Source: Ruegeria sp. AD91A (GTDB taxonomy: Bacteria > Pseudomonadota > Alphaproteobacteria > Rhodobacterales > Rhodobacteraceae). Taken from it: DNA of 64,000 nucleotides. A program made the position numbers and the translations under genes. The DNA lies in assembly GCF_003443535.1 (NCBI RefSeq), contig NZ_CP031946.1, positions 2,356,001-2,420,000 of the forward strand. Reading direction: 5' to 3'. This document shows positions 16,891 through 26,359 of this stretch, piece by piece. The first letter of the stretch is position 1, and each line of letters opens with the position of its first letter. The notes under the pieces were generated by a model. The model saw nothing but the letters and a program-made list of their open reading frames with translations, did not search any database and was not told the origin of the DNA.

Positions 16891-18549
16891 TCAGCGACGT
16901 TCGCGCCAGCGATTCACGATCGGGTACCGCCGGTCCAGCCAGAATGCCCGTTTGCTCAGGCGCGTACCCGGAGCGGACTGGAACCGCTTGTACTCGCTGA
17001 TATAGATCAGATGTTCGACCCTTGTCGCATCCGCCTCGTCAAATCCAGCGGCGACACAATCCGCGATGGACCCATCCTGATCGACCAGAATATCAAGTAT
17101 CCCGTCCAGTACGGGATAGTCCGGCAGGCTGTCGCTGTCCTTCTGATCCTCACGCAGTTCGGCGCTAGGTGGCTTGTCGATGACTGACGGGCGAATGACC
17201 TTTCCGTCAGGCCCCATCATCCAGTCTCGATGATTGGCGTTGCGCCAACGGCAGGTTTCGAACACGCGGGTTTTGTACAGATCCTTGATCGGGTTGTAAC
17301 CGCCATTCATGTCGCCGTAGATCGTGGCATAACCTACCGCGACCTCGGACTTGTTGCCGGTGGTCAACAGCATTTCACCAAACTTGTTCGAGATCGCCAT
17401 TAGCAATAGCCCGCGCAGGCGGGACTGAATGTTTTCCTCGGTCAATCCCTCATCCAACCCCACAAACAACGGAGCCAGAGTGTTGGTGACAGCAGCCCGG
17501 CTTTCCGAAATCGGCACATAGTCATAGTGCACACCCAGTGCCTTGGCGACGGCCTCGGCATCGTCCAATGACGCTTGGCTGGTATATTCCGACGGCAACA
17601 TCACGCAGCGAACGTTGTCGGCCCCGATAGCGTCCACCGCGATAGTTGCCACCAACGCGGAATCGATCCCGCCGGACAATCCCAGCAATGCCTTTTTGAA
17701 ACCGGTCTTGCCCATATAGTCCCGCAGGGATTGAACCATCGCGCGATAGTCCTGCTCCCACACATCCGGCTGAGGCACGATCTCGGCAGGCACAATGCGC
17801 CAGCCATCATCGCCACGCGCAAGATCCACCTGCGCAACCACTTCGTCAAACACCGGCATCCGGAAGGCCAGTTCTCCGCCCGGGTTGAGACCGAAGCTGG
17901 CACCGTCAAACACCTGATCGTCCTGCCCGCCAACCATGTTCAGGTAGATCAGCGGCAGGCCCGTTTCGACCACGCGCGCGACCATATGGTTCAGACGTAC
18001 ATCGTATTTGTTTCGGAAATAGGGCGATCCATTGGGGATCAGCAGAAACTCGGCCCCGGCTTCCTCAAGCGTTTCCGCCACATCCGGGTGCCAGCCATCC
18101 TCGCAGATGGGGCTGCCGATCCGGAAGTTGCCAACCGAATACGGACCGCCCAGAGGACCCGCATCATACAGGCGCACTTCGTCGAAAACAGTCTCATTCG
18201 GCAGGTGGTGCTTTAGAACCTTGCTGGTGATCCGCCCCCCCTTCAGGATCAGATAAGCGTTGTACAGCTTTCCGTCATCGACCCACGGACAACCCAAGGC
18301 AATCGCGGGCCCTTTGGCGCATTTCTCGGCCAGAGACTCGACCGCATCCATGGCCGCGCGATGAAACACCGGCTTCAGAACAAGATCCTGCGTGTTGTAG
18401 CCGGTGATGAACATCTCGGGGAACGCCACCAGATCGGCACCCTCGGCCTTGCCTTGTTCCCACGCGGCAACGACCTTGGCCGCATTACCTTCGATATCCC
18501 CTACAGTCGGGTTCAATTGCGCCAGAGTGATGCGGAATCGGTCGGCCAT
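16891..18549 (-). CDS. nadE: Glutamine-dependent NAD+ synthetase
   Basis: Last step of NAD+ synthesis: deamido-NAD+ plus glutamine and ATP. The 552 residues join an N-terminal nitrilase-type glutaminase domain to a C-terminal synthetase. The glutaminase triad comprises Glu45 in FPEMFITGY, Lys in the KHHLPNETVFDE segment and Cys in SPICEDGW. The synthetase has the ATP pyrophosphatase loop GLSGGIDSAL. The start at 18549 follows GAGGG and gives MADRFRITLAQLNP; an upstream ATG 33 bases earlier is less likely. It is divergent from the MORN-repeat gene. Confidence 0.96.
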   Translation of the reverse strand: MADRFRITLAQLNPTVGDIEGNAAKVVAAWEQGKAEGADLVAFPEMFITGYNTQDLVLKPVFHRAAMDAVESLAEKCAKGPAIALGCPWVDDGKLYNAYLILKGGRITSKVLKHHLPNETVFDEVRLYDAGPLGGPYSVGNFRIGSPICEDGWHPDVAETLEEAGAEFLLIPNGSPYFRNKYDVRLNHMVARVVETGLPLIYLNMVGGQDDQVFDGASFGLNPGGELAFRMPVFDEVVAQVDLARGDDGWRIVPAEIVPQPDVWEQDYRAMVQSLRDYMGKTGFKKALLGLSGGIDSALVATIAVDAIGADNVRCVMLPSEYTSQASLDDAEAVAKALGVHYDYVPISESRAAVTNTLAPLFVGLDEGLTEENIQSRLRGLLLMAISNKFGEMLLTTGNKSEVAVGYATIYGDMNGGYNPIKDLYKTRVFETCRWRNANHRDWMMGPDGKVIRPSVIDKPPSAELREDQKDSDSLPDYPVLDGILDILVDQDGSIADCVAAGFDEADATRVEHLIYISEYKRFQSAPGTRLSKRAFWLDRRYPIVNRWRERR

Positions 18550-18703
18550 GCTGCCCTCTTGCCTCGTCAGTCCTATTGCCATTTAGCAGATCACCGCGCG
18601 AGTAAAAGGCCAATGCGGCAAAACCCGTTGCCCTGCCCTCGACGGTACCCTAGTTTTGCGCACAGGGATGCAACCAACGATGATCCGGCAGGCAGGACCA
18701 AAA

Positions 18704-20185
18704 ATGAACGTGATCCGAAACTCAATTGCGGCTGTGGCCATGAGCCTGGCAGCTGTGACCGCTTTCGCGCAGGACAGTACGGTTATCGTCAAGGATGACG
18801 AAGTGGGCGGCGTCTACGAGGGCACCTATGAAAACGGCCTGCGCCACGGGACGGGTACGTATCGGCTGCCCAACGGGTTCGAATACACCGGCCAGTGGGT
18901 GGAAGGCGAGATTCAGGGTCAGGGCATCACCAAGTACCCTGATGGATCGGTTTACGAAGGCTCGTTCGCAAAAGGTCAGCCGGAAGGGCGCGGCAAGATC
19001 GTCTATGCCAATGGCAGCAGCTATGACGGTGAGTGGTCTGACGGGTCCATCAACGGCACAGGCTTAGCTGAATTTGCCAACGGCTCGAGCTATGAGGGTG
19101 AGTTCAAGAATGCACAACGGCACGGCAAGGGCAAACTGACCTTTCCCGACGGATACATCTACGATGGCAATTGGGTAGACGGCCAGCGGCAAGGCAAAGC
19201 CACGATCACCTATGCCGATGGCAGCGTCTACGAAGGCGATGTCAACGCCGGCTTGCGCGATGGCACGGGCACCCAGACGATGCCTGACGGAATGACATAC
19301 GAGGGCGAATGGACGCAGGACCAGATCACCGGGACAGGTCGCCTGACCTATGCCAATGGCGATGTGTATGAAGGTGAGCTTGTGGAAGGGCGCCGCCAGG
19401 GCAAGGGCAAAGTAACTCACGCGTCAGGGGACGTCTATGAGGGCGACTTTGTCGATGATCGCCGCCATGGCAAGGGCACGTTCACCGGAACCGATGGTTT
19501 TGTGTACACCGGAGACTGGAACCAGGGTCAGATAGAAGGCCTGGGTGAGCTAACTTATCCCGACGGCTCGGTTTACGTGGGCGATTTCGTGGCCGATCTG
19601 GCGGAAGGAAACGGCCGCATTACCTATCCCGAAGGCTCCACCTATGAGGGTGAGTGGATCGCGGGCGTAATCGAAGGTCAGGGTACGGCGACCTATGCCA
19701 CCGGTATGATCTACAAGGGTCAGTTCAAAAACGCGCAAAGCCACGGCAAGGGTGTGATGACCCGCGCAGACGGTTCGATCTATGACGGGGATTGGTTCAA
19801 CGGGGTCCGTCAGGGAAAAGGCAAGGCGACCTACTCTGATGGCACGGTATACACCGGAGACTTCATGAACGGAAAACGTCACGGCAAAGGAGAAATCGTG
19901 ACCCCTGCCGGGTTCAAGTATAGTGGCGACTGGTCCGAGGGCAAAATCAACGGCGAAGGCATAGCGACTTACTCGAACGGCGATGTCTATGAGGGCAACT
20001 TTGTCGACAACAAGAGACAGGGCAGCGGGACCATGCGTTACGCCAACGGGCAAGAGGAAACCGGAATTTGGGAAAACGGTGTGTTGCCAAATCAAACCGC
20101 GGATCAACAGGGCGGCGCTGACACTCCGGCACAGCAGACAGACCCTGATACAGAGGCGGTACAACCAGCTCCATCTGGCGAATGA
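18704..20185 (+). CDS. Exported MORN-repeat protein (18 full repeats plus one partial)
   Basis: 493 residues. A Sec signal peptide (NVIRNSIAAVAMSLAAVTAFA) precedes about 18 complete 23-residue MORN repeats of the type [YxGx(W/F)xxGxxxGxGxxxYxxG], a partial 19th, and a Gln/Pro-rich tail. Nothing else is present, so it should form one long beta-hairpin solenoid in the periplasm or on the surface. The ATG at 18704 has GGA upstream; earlier in-frame ATGs would destroy the signal. MORN arrays usually bind lipids or proteins or act as spacers; the function here is unknown. Confidence 0.88.
   Translation: MNVIRNSIAAVAMSLAAVTAFAQDSTVIVKDDEVGGVYEGTYENGLRHGTGTYRLPNGFEYTGQWVEGEIQGQGITKYPDGSVYEGSFAKGQPEGRGKIVYANGSSYDGEWSDGSINGTGLAEFANGSSYEGEFKNAQRHGKGKLTFPDGYIYDGNWVDGQRQGKATITYADGSVYEGDVNAGLRDGTGTQTMPDGMTYEGEWTQDQITGTGRLTYANGDVYEGELVEGRRQGKGKVTHASGDVYEGDFVDDRRHGKGTFTGTDGFVYTGDWNQGQIEGLGELTYPDGSVYVGDFVADLAEGNGRITYPEGSTYEGEWIAGVIEGQGTATYATGMIYKGQFKNAQSHGKGVMTRADGSIYDGDWFNGVRQGKGKATYSDGTVYTGDFMNGKRHGKGEIVTPAGFKYSGDWSEGKINGEGIATYSNGDVYEGNFVDNKRQGSGTMRYANGQEETGIWENGVLPNQTADQQGGADTPAQQTDPDTEAVQPAPSGE
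18806..20065 (+). repeat. Tandem 69-bp MORN-coding repeats
   Basis: Eighteen-odd imperfect 69-bp units in tandem, each encoding a 23-residue MORN motif, from about VYEGTYENG to EETGIWENG. Units are diverged at DNA level but all keep frame and length, with no insertions. The position-5 aromatic residue alternates Trp and Phe between neighbours for most of the array. Confidence 0.85.
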
Positions 20186-20189
20186 TCAC

Positions 20190-20855
20190 TCACCAGGGAA
20201 CAGGTTTTCCGGCCCAGTCAAAGAACCCACCGGTATCTGCCGGGCTTAACCCGCCGATCACAGACAACAGATTGCGCGCGCCTTCACCGGGTTCAACGGC
20301 GGGATGCCGGTTCAGATATTTCCGAGTGAACTCTGTCTTGACCGTACCCGGATGCAGCGCAACACATATCGCCTGTTTATGTGTCCGGGCCAATTCAATT
20401 GCCGAAGTATGGACGATCTGATTAACCGCTGCTTTGGCCGCGCGGTAGCTGATCCAGCCGCCCATCCGATTGTCGCCGATGGACCCGACCCGCGCGGACA
20501 AAACAGCAAATACCGAACGCCGCTGTCGCGGCAACAACTGATGGGCCCGGCTTAACACCAACGCCGGACCAACGGCATTCAGAGCAAACTGGTCCATCAT
20601 TGCCCTTGCCGAAACAGATCGAATGGTCTTTTCGGGCGCACTGCCTGAAACTTCCAGCGCCCCGGAAGCGACAAGAACAAGATCGAACGGTCCTGAAAGG
20701 CGGTCAAGCATCCGGCTCGCTCGGTCTGGTTCCATCAGATCGAACCCCTCGACAGAGCGCGAGAGGCACGTCACCGCAACGCCCTGTGCCTCCAATTGCT
20801 CGCGTACGGCCGCACCAATCCCGCCGGACGCACCAATGATCAAAGCTGTATCCAT
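20190..20855 (-). CDS. Short-chain dehydrogenase/reductase (C-factor-like)
   Basis: 221-residue NAD(P)-dependent SDR. The cofactor loop GASGGIG is at residues 8-14, a catalytic Ser lies near LSARVGSIGDNRMGG, and the YxxxK motif is in SYRAAKAAV. The family's usual NNAG is replaced by VASGAL, as in the CsgA/C-factor-like subgroup. It ends convergently with the MORN gene, four bases apart. The substrate is unknown. Confidence 0.85.
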   Translation of the reverse strand: MDTALIIGASGGIGAAVREQLEAQGVAVTCLSRSVEGFDLMEPDRASRMLDRLSGPFDLVLVASGALEVSGSAPEKTIRSVSARAMMDQFALNAVGPALVLSRAHQLLPRQRRSVFAVLSARVGSIGDNRMGGWISYRAAKAAVNQIVHTSAIELARTHKQAICVALHPGTVKTEFTRKYLNRHPAVEPGEGARNLLSVIGGLSPADTGGFFDWAGKPVPW

Positions 20856-20941
20856 CTGCGATCAGCTAGCGGCATGGCCGGATCAATCAAGGGAAAAGGG
20901 ATTTGGAAACACCTACACCGCAACTTGTCGAAAATTGGTTC

Positions 20942-20969
20942 TTTTCATTCTTGTCGTCGTCTGTATAAC
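20942..20969 (+). promoter_or_regulatory. Candidate promoter of the leu leader and leuA
   Basis: TTTTCA (20942-20947) and TATAAC (20964-20969) are separated by 16 bases. The expected start, about 20975-20979, is at or just before the leader-peptide ATG at 20979, implying a leaderless or nearly leaderless upstream ORF. Confidence 0.45.
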
Positions 20970-20978
20970 CTCAATTCC

Positions 20979-21065
20979 ATGATCAACCGCGCAGATATCC
21001 TTTGTGTCGACTCCGCCCTTCGCGGTGTGTCTCTGCGTGGCCTACTGATCCTAATCCGCCTCTGA
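20979..21065 (+). CDS. leuL: Leucine leader peptide for leuA (attenuation uORF)
   Basis: A 28-codon ORF beginning MINRADILCVD and ending LLILIRL. Eight of 28 codons are Leu, and the C-terminal seven contain four Leu and two Ile. Two of these Leu codons are CTA, a rare codon in GC-rich genomes, as expected where ribosome stalling must report leucyl-tRNA supply. The stop codon lies inside the left arm of a 10-bp hairpin. No Shine-Dalgarno precedes it, consistent with leaderless initiation. The role in leuA control is inference from position, composition and structure. Confidence 0.72.
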   Translation: MINRADILCVDSALRGVSLRGLLILIRL

Positions 21066-21094
21066 GCGTGCCATCCGGCGCGCCCGCTCAGAGG
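21059..21094 (+). promoter_or_regulatory. Attenuator-like hairpin overlapping the leader stop codon
   Basis: CCTCTGAGCG (21059-21068) is perfectly complementary to CGCTCAGAGG (21085-21094), with a 16-base loop. The leader TGA (21063-21065) sits in the left arm. The loop includes GGCGCGC, which can alternatively pair with GCGCGCC about 20 bases further on, so two mutually exclusive folds are possible. No T tract follows, so the terminator step is unclear. Confidence 0.6.
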
Positions 21095-21144
21095 AGGACG
21101 CCAGCGCGCCAACAGGCTTTAGGACAGACAAGAAAGAGATTCCC

Positions 21145-22713
21145 ATGACCAACGTGACCGACCAAGACCGCGTCTTGATCTTCGATACCACTTTGCGCGA
21201 CGGCGAGCAGAGCCCCGGCGCGACCATGACCCATGACGAAAAGCTTGAGATTGCCGAACTGCTGGATGACATGGGCGTCGACATCATCGAAGCAGGTTTT
21301 CCGATCGCATCAGAAGGTGACTTCAAAGCGGTATCCGAGATCGCGCAACGATCGAAAAACAGCCGCATCTGCGGACTGGCCCGCGCCAATTTCACCGATA
21401 TCGATCGCTGCTGGGAGGCGGTCAAACATGCGGAACAGAACCGCATTCACACCTTCATCGGCACCTCTCCGCTGCACCGCGCCATTCCGAACCTGACACA
21501 GGACGAGATGGCTGACAAAATCCACGAAACGGTCAGCCACGCGCGTAACCTGTGCGAAAACGTGCAGTGGTCGCCGATGGATGCAACCCGAACCGAATGG
21601 GACTACCTGTGTCGCGTGATCGAAATCGCGATCAAGGCCGGGGCGACCACCATCAACATCCCTGACACCGTGGGGTATACTGCGCCGCTGGAATCCGCGG
21701 ATCTGATCAAACGCCTGATCGAGACGGTTCCGGGCGCAGATGAGGTGATCTTTGCCACCCACTGCCACAACGACCTTGGCATGGCGACAGCGAATTCGCT
21801 GGCGGCCGTCATCGGCGGTGCGCGCCAGATCGAATGCACCATCAACGGCTTGGGCGAACGTGCCGGAAACACCGCGTTGGAAGAGGTCGTTATGGCAATG
21901 CGCACGCGCAATGACATCATGCCCTTCCACACCGGGATCGACACGACCAAGATCATGCATATCTCACGCCGGGTCGCTACGGTGTCGGGCTTCAACGTGC
22001 AGTTCAACAAGGCCATTGTCGGCAAAAACGCTTTTGCTCACGAAAGCGGCATCCATCAGGACGGAATGCTCAAAAATCGCGACAATTTCGAGATCATGCG
22101 TCCCGAGGATATCGGCCTGTCGGGCACATCCCTGCCACTGGGCAAACACTCCGGGCGCGCGGCACTGCGCGACAAACTTGAGACGCTTGGCTTTGAAGTT
22201 GGCGACAATCAACTCAAAGATATCTTTGTGCGTTTCAAGGACCTGGCGGATCGCAAGAAAGAAGTGTTCGACGACGATCTCATTGCGCTGATGACGCTGG
22301 ATGAGGCGGACGACTATCTGCAACTGGTGTCGATGAAAGTCACCTGCGGCACCGGCGGTCAGGCGGAATCGACAGTCGAGTTGGAAGTCAACGGCAAGGA
22401 CGTCATCGCAACTGAACATGGTGACGGGCCGGTTGATGCGACCTTCAAGGCGATCCGTGCGATTTATCCCAACACAGCCCGTTTGCAGCTGTATCAGGTT
22501 CATGCGGTGACCGAAGGCACCGATGCGCAGGCCACGGTTTCGGTCAGGCTGGAAGAAGATGGCATGATTGCCACGGGTCAGTCGGCGAACACGGATACCG
22601 TCGTGGCCTCGGCCAAAGCCTATATCCACGCGCTGAACCGCCTGATCGTGCGCCGGGAAAAGACCGGCCCGGGCGCGGATGCCCGCGAAATCAGCTACAA
22701 AGACCTGACCTGA
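21145..22713 (+). CDS. leuA: 2-isopropylmalate synthase
   Basis: First committed enzyme of leucine synthesis: acetyl-CoA plus 2-oxoisovalerate. The 522 residues include the N-terminal signature FDTTLRDGEQSPG (about 13-25), the metal-binding H206-C-H208 in THCHND, the GLGERAGNTALEE motif, and a C-terminal LeuA dimer domain. That domain gives leucine feedback inhibition and starts near TGGQAESTVELE. AAGAGA precedes the ATG. It is preceded by a leucine-rich leader peptide and hairpins, so both attenuation and allosteric control are likely. No other leu gene is adjacent. Confidence 0.97.
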   Translation: MTNVTDQDRVLIFDTTLRDGEQSPGATMTHDEKLEIAELLDDMGVDIIEAGFPIASEGDFKAVSEIAQRSKNSRICGLARANFTDIDRCWEAVKHAEQNRIHTFIGTSPLHRAIPNLTQDEMADKIHETVSHARNLCENVQWSPMDATRTEWDYLCRVIEIAIKAGATTINIPDTVGYTAPLESADLIKRLIETVPGADEVIFATHCHNDLGMATANSLAAVIGGARQIECTINGLGERAGNTALEEVVMAMRTRNDIMPFHTGIDTTKIMHISRRVATVSGFNVQFNKAIVGKNAFAHESGIHQDGMLKNRDNFEIMRPEDIGLSGTSLPLGKHSGRAALRDKLETLGFEVGDNQLKDIFVRFKDLADRKKEVFDDDLIALMTLDEADDYLQLVSMKVTCGTGGQAESTVELEVNGKDVIATEHGDGPVDATFKAIRAIYPNTARLQLYQVHAVTEGTDAQATVSVRLEEDGMIATGQSANTDTVVASAKAYIHALNRLIVRREKTGPGADAREISYKDLT

Positions 22714-22787
22714 TTCAAATAATGGCGCGATAAAGGGCTCCCGCACCTGCGGTTGCCCGGCTGCGCCGGACACCTTTGCAGCTTTGG

Positions 22788-22809
22788 GCCCGGCAGCGCG
22801 CTGCCGGGC
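22788..22809. terminator. Perfect 22-bp palindrome between leuA and rlmJ
   Basis: GCCCGGCAGCG joined to its exact reverse complement CGCTGCCGGGC, between convergent leuA and rlmJ. It can form an 11-bp GC-rich stem only if the tip opens, or act as a symmetric DNA site. Neither side has a T tract, so bidirectional termination is the simplest but unproven reading. Confidence 0.4.
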
Positions 22810-22881
22810 TCAACATGTTTGACGGCATCTCTGATGCAGGCAAACAAGGCGGGAGTATCGGTTGGAATCCCGTTGTTGACC

Positions 22882-23667
22882 TCAGAGACCTTCAAATAGC
22901 TGCGACAGACGGGACGTTTCTTCCTCGATGCCGAATGGTGCATTCAGGATGAACATCCCTGATCCCACCATCCGATGCCCCTCGCGCACCGGTGGAAACG
23001 TCACCTCATGACAAATGGTCTTAGGGAAGTTTTGCGATTTGAGCGTCGCGATCATTCGGGCATGACGCTTGCCCGTCAGGACCGGGTACCACAGCGCGAT
23101 CACCCCGACATTCCATTTCCGGTGCAGTTTGGCAATCACACCGGGCAGTCGATCGTAATCGGTCTTCACCTCATAGCTTGGGTCGATCAGCAACATTCCC
23201 CGTCGAGGCGTCGGAGGCAGCAGGGACTGCACCAGTTCAAACCCGTCCTGCTGATACACCCTCGCCCCAAACGGCGACATCGCCAAAGAAAGCGCGGCAT
23301 GTTCCTGAGGGTGCAGCTCTGCAAAATGCAGACTGTCCTGATACCTCAACAGACTTGCTGCAATCATCGGTGACCCCGGATAGGCCGCGTCACCGTGCCG
23401 GGCATGTACGTTTTCCAGAACCCGCGCCATTGGATGTTCAGGTCCGAACCACCCTTCTCTCTGCGCGCGCACGATCCCAGCCGCCGCCTCGCCTGTCCGC
23501 ATGGATTCGTCCGCGTCCAACTGGTACAGACCCCGCCCGGAATGCGTTTCGATATAGCTGAGCGGCTTGTCCTTGCGCGTCAAATAATCCAGCACCCACG
23601 CCAGTAACGCGTGCTTTTGGACGTCAGCCAGATTCCCGGCATGGTAAATGTGTTGATAAGAGAGCAT
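22882..23667 (-). CDS. rlmJ: 23S rRNA (adenine-2030-N6)-methyltransferase
   Basis: SAM-dependent rRNA methyltransferase of 261 residues. It starts MLSYQHIYHAGNLADVQKHALL, the conserved N-terminus of RlmJ. The catalytic motif is LIDPSYE, corresponding to the DPPY-type motif, with Ser in place of the second Pro. GSGMFILNAPFG is at the C-terminus. GAAGG precedes the ATG at 23667; the ATG eight codons upstream is less supported. It is divergent from mreB. Confidence 0.93.
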   Translation of the reverse strand: MLSYQHIYHAGNLADVQKHALLAWVLDYLTRKDKPLSYIETHSGRGLYQLDADESMRTGEAAAGIVRAQREGWFGPEHPMARVLENVHARHGDAAYPGSPMIAASLLRYQDSLHFAELHPQEHAALSLAMSPFGARVYQQDGFELVQSLLPPTPRRGMLLIDPSYEVKTDYDRLPGVIAKLHRKWNVGVIALWYPVLTGKRHARMIATLKSQNFPKTICHEVTFPPVREGHRMVGSGMFILNAPFGIEEETSRLSQLFEGL

Positions 23668-23729
23668 TTTGCCTTCTAAAGTCCCAATCAATAAGGCGGA
23701 AAGGTGCTGATCGTCGCGGAATCAGCCCT

Positions 23730-24869
<1,140 letters not shown>

Positions 24870-24927
24870 GGCACGCACCTTTTAGGGACAGGCTTAATTC
24901 GGCACGAGCAGCACGGGAAGGTAACCT

Positions 24928-25830
24928 GTGGCAAAAGACCGATCACAGCGCGATGACTACACGACCCCTCTGCGCAGATTGTTGCTGGGGATAGTCATTC
25001 TGTGCTTGCTGGGCATCTTTCTGGTTTGGCGGATCGACAGCCCGCGCGTCGAGCGGTTCCGCGCCCAGGTGGTGGACACGATCGTGCCCTCGATGGATTG
25101 GGCCATGGTGCCCGTGACTGCCGCTGTAAACCTTATCCGCGATTTCCAAAGCTATCAGCGCCTGAGCGAGCAAAACCGCGAGTTGCGTAGCGAACTGCGC
25201 CTGATGCGTGCCTGGAAAGAGGCCGCACTGCAGTTGGAGCAGGAAAATGCACGGCTGCTGGATCTGAACAATGTCCGCCTCGACCCGCGCCTGACATACA
25301 TCACGGGCGTCGTGATGGCCGACAGCGGCTCCCCCTTCCGACAGTCCGTCCTGTTGAATGTGGGGGAGCGCGACGGGATCGTCGATGGATGGGCCACGAT
25401 GGATGGCATCGGACTGGTAGGCCGGATTTCCGGCGTCGGGCCGGATACGGCACGGGTGATTCTGGTAACGGACGCCACCAGTGCCATCCCGGCAACGATC
25501 CAGCCTTCTGGTCTGACCGCACTGATCAAAGGAGATAACACCCCGGCCCCAGTGGTCGAGTTCCTGGAAAACCGAGAGCTGGTCCGTCCCGGTGATCGGG
25601 TGATCACATCCGGCGACGGTGGCGTGTTTCCGGCAGGTCTGCTAATCGGCCAGATCGCCGCCGATCCGGGCGGCCGCCTGCGCGTTCGCCTTTCGGCGGA
25701 TTTTGAACGGCTCGAATTTCTTCGTGTTCTGCGCTTCCATTCGCCCCCCCCAATTCAGGATCCGGGTGGGATCGTCGGGCCAACGCGACCCGAAACTGCG
25801 CTTGTACCGGATGAGGTAAGTGATGGATAG
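24928..25830 (+). CDS. mreC: Rod-shape protein MreC
   Basis: Bitopic periplasmic scaffold of the elongasome that activates PBP2, 300 residues. One N-terminal membrane helix (about 20-38, LLLGIVILCLLGIFLVW) is followed by a coiled coil (about 75-110) and the MreC beta domains (YITGVVMADSGSPFRQSVLLN, GLVGRISGVG). The start codon is GTG, with GGAAGG upstream. The C-terminal tail is Pro/Thr-rich. Its end overlaps mreD by 8 bases. Confidence 0.95.
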   Translation: MAKDRSQRDDYTTPLRRLLLGIVILCLLGIFLVWRIDSPRVERFRAQVVDTIVPSMDWAMVPVTAAVNLIRDFQSYQRLSEQNRELRSELRLMRAWKEAALQLEQENARLLDLNNVRLDPRLTYITGVVMADSGSPFRQSVLLNVGERDGIVDGWATMDGIGLVGRISGVGPDTARVILVTDATSAIPATIQPSGLTALIKGDNTPAPVVEFLENRELVRPGDRVITSGDGGVFPAGLLIGQIAADPGGRLRVRLSADFERLEFLRVLRFHSPPPIQDPGGIVGPTRPETALVPDEVSDG

Positions 25831-26359
25831 GCCGGCCTCATACAGCTGGGCCATGCGCGGCCTTTACGCTGCGCTGTCCTTTGTCGTGCTGTTCCTGCAT
25901 TTGCTGCCGCTTGATGCGCAACCGGATCGCTGGCCCTTTCCCGATGTGCTGATTGCGCTGACCTTTGCCTGGGTGTTGCGGCGCCCCGATTATGTGCCCA
26001 CCCTTCTGGTTGCGTTTGTCATGCTGATGGCGGACCTTTTGCTGCAACGCCCGCCCGGCCTTCTGGCCGCCTTGGTGGTGTTTGGCGCAGCCTATCTGCG
26101 CGCCGCCGCTCCGGGTATGAAGGACACGGGATTTGTCGGAGAATGGATGTCGGTCGGTGTGGTGATTGCCATGGTGTTTTTGATGAACCGAGTCGTTTTG
26201 TCAATCTTGTCGGTGCAGCAGGCCGCTTTGTGGCCAGTGGTGATTCAACTTGTGCTGACAATCGCCTTCTACCCGGTCATCGTGCTGCTGACCCAAAGCG
26301 TATTTGGTGTCCACCGCTTGTCTGCGGCGGATGCCGGAGCCGTGGGAGGCAGGGCATGA
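25823..26359 (+). CDS. mreD: Rod-shape protein MreD
   Basis: Integral inner-membrane elongasome protein of 178 residues with about five or six hydrophobic helices. The weakly conserved pattern PDRWPFPDVLIALTFAWVLRRPDYVP is characteristic. GAGG lies before the ATG at 25823, within mreC. The stop codon overlaps the mrdA start (ATGA), indicating translational coupling along the cluster. Confidence 0.92.
   Translation: MDRPASYSWAMRGLYAALSFVVLFLHLLPLDAQPDRWPFPDVLIALTFAWVLRRPDYVPTLLVAFVMLMADLLLQRPPGLLAALVVFGAAYLRAAAPGMKDTGFVGEWMSVGVVIAMVFLMNRVVLSILSVQQAALWPVVIQLVLTIAFYPVIVLLTQSVFGVHRLSAADAGAVGGRA

Noticed and set aside
18806..20065. MORN-coding direct repeats as a CRISPR or minisatellite
   Set aside because: 69-bp units are contiguous, in frame and encode the MORN motif; there are no spacers.
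26143..26355. Extension of the mrdA frame into mreD
   Set aside because: Out-of-frame shadow of mreD; the ATG at 26356 overlaps the mreD stop as usual in this cluster.
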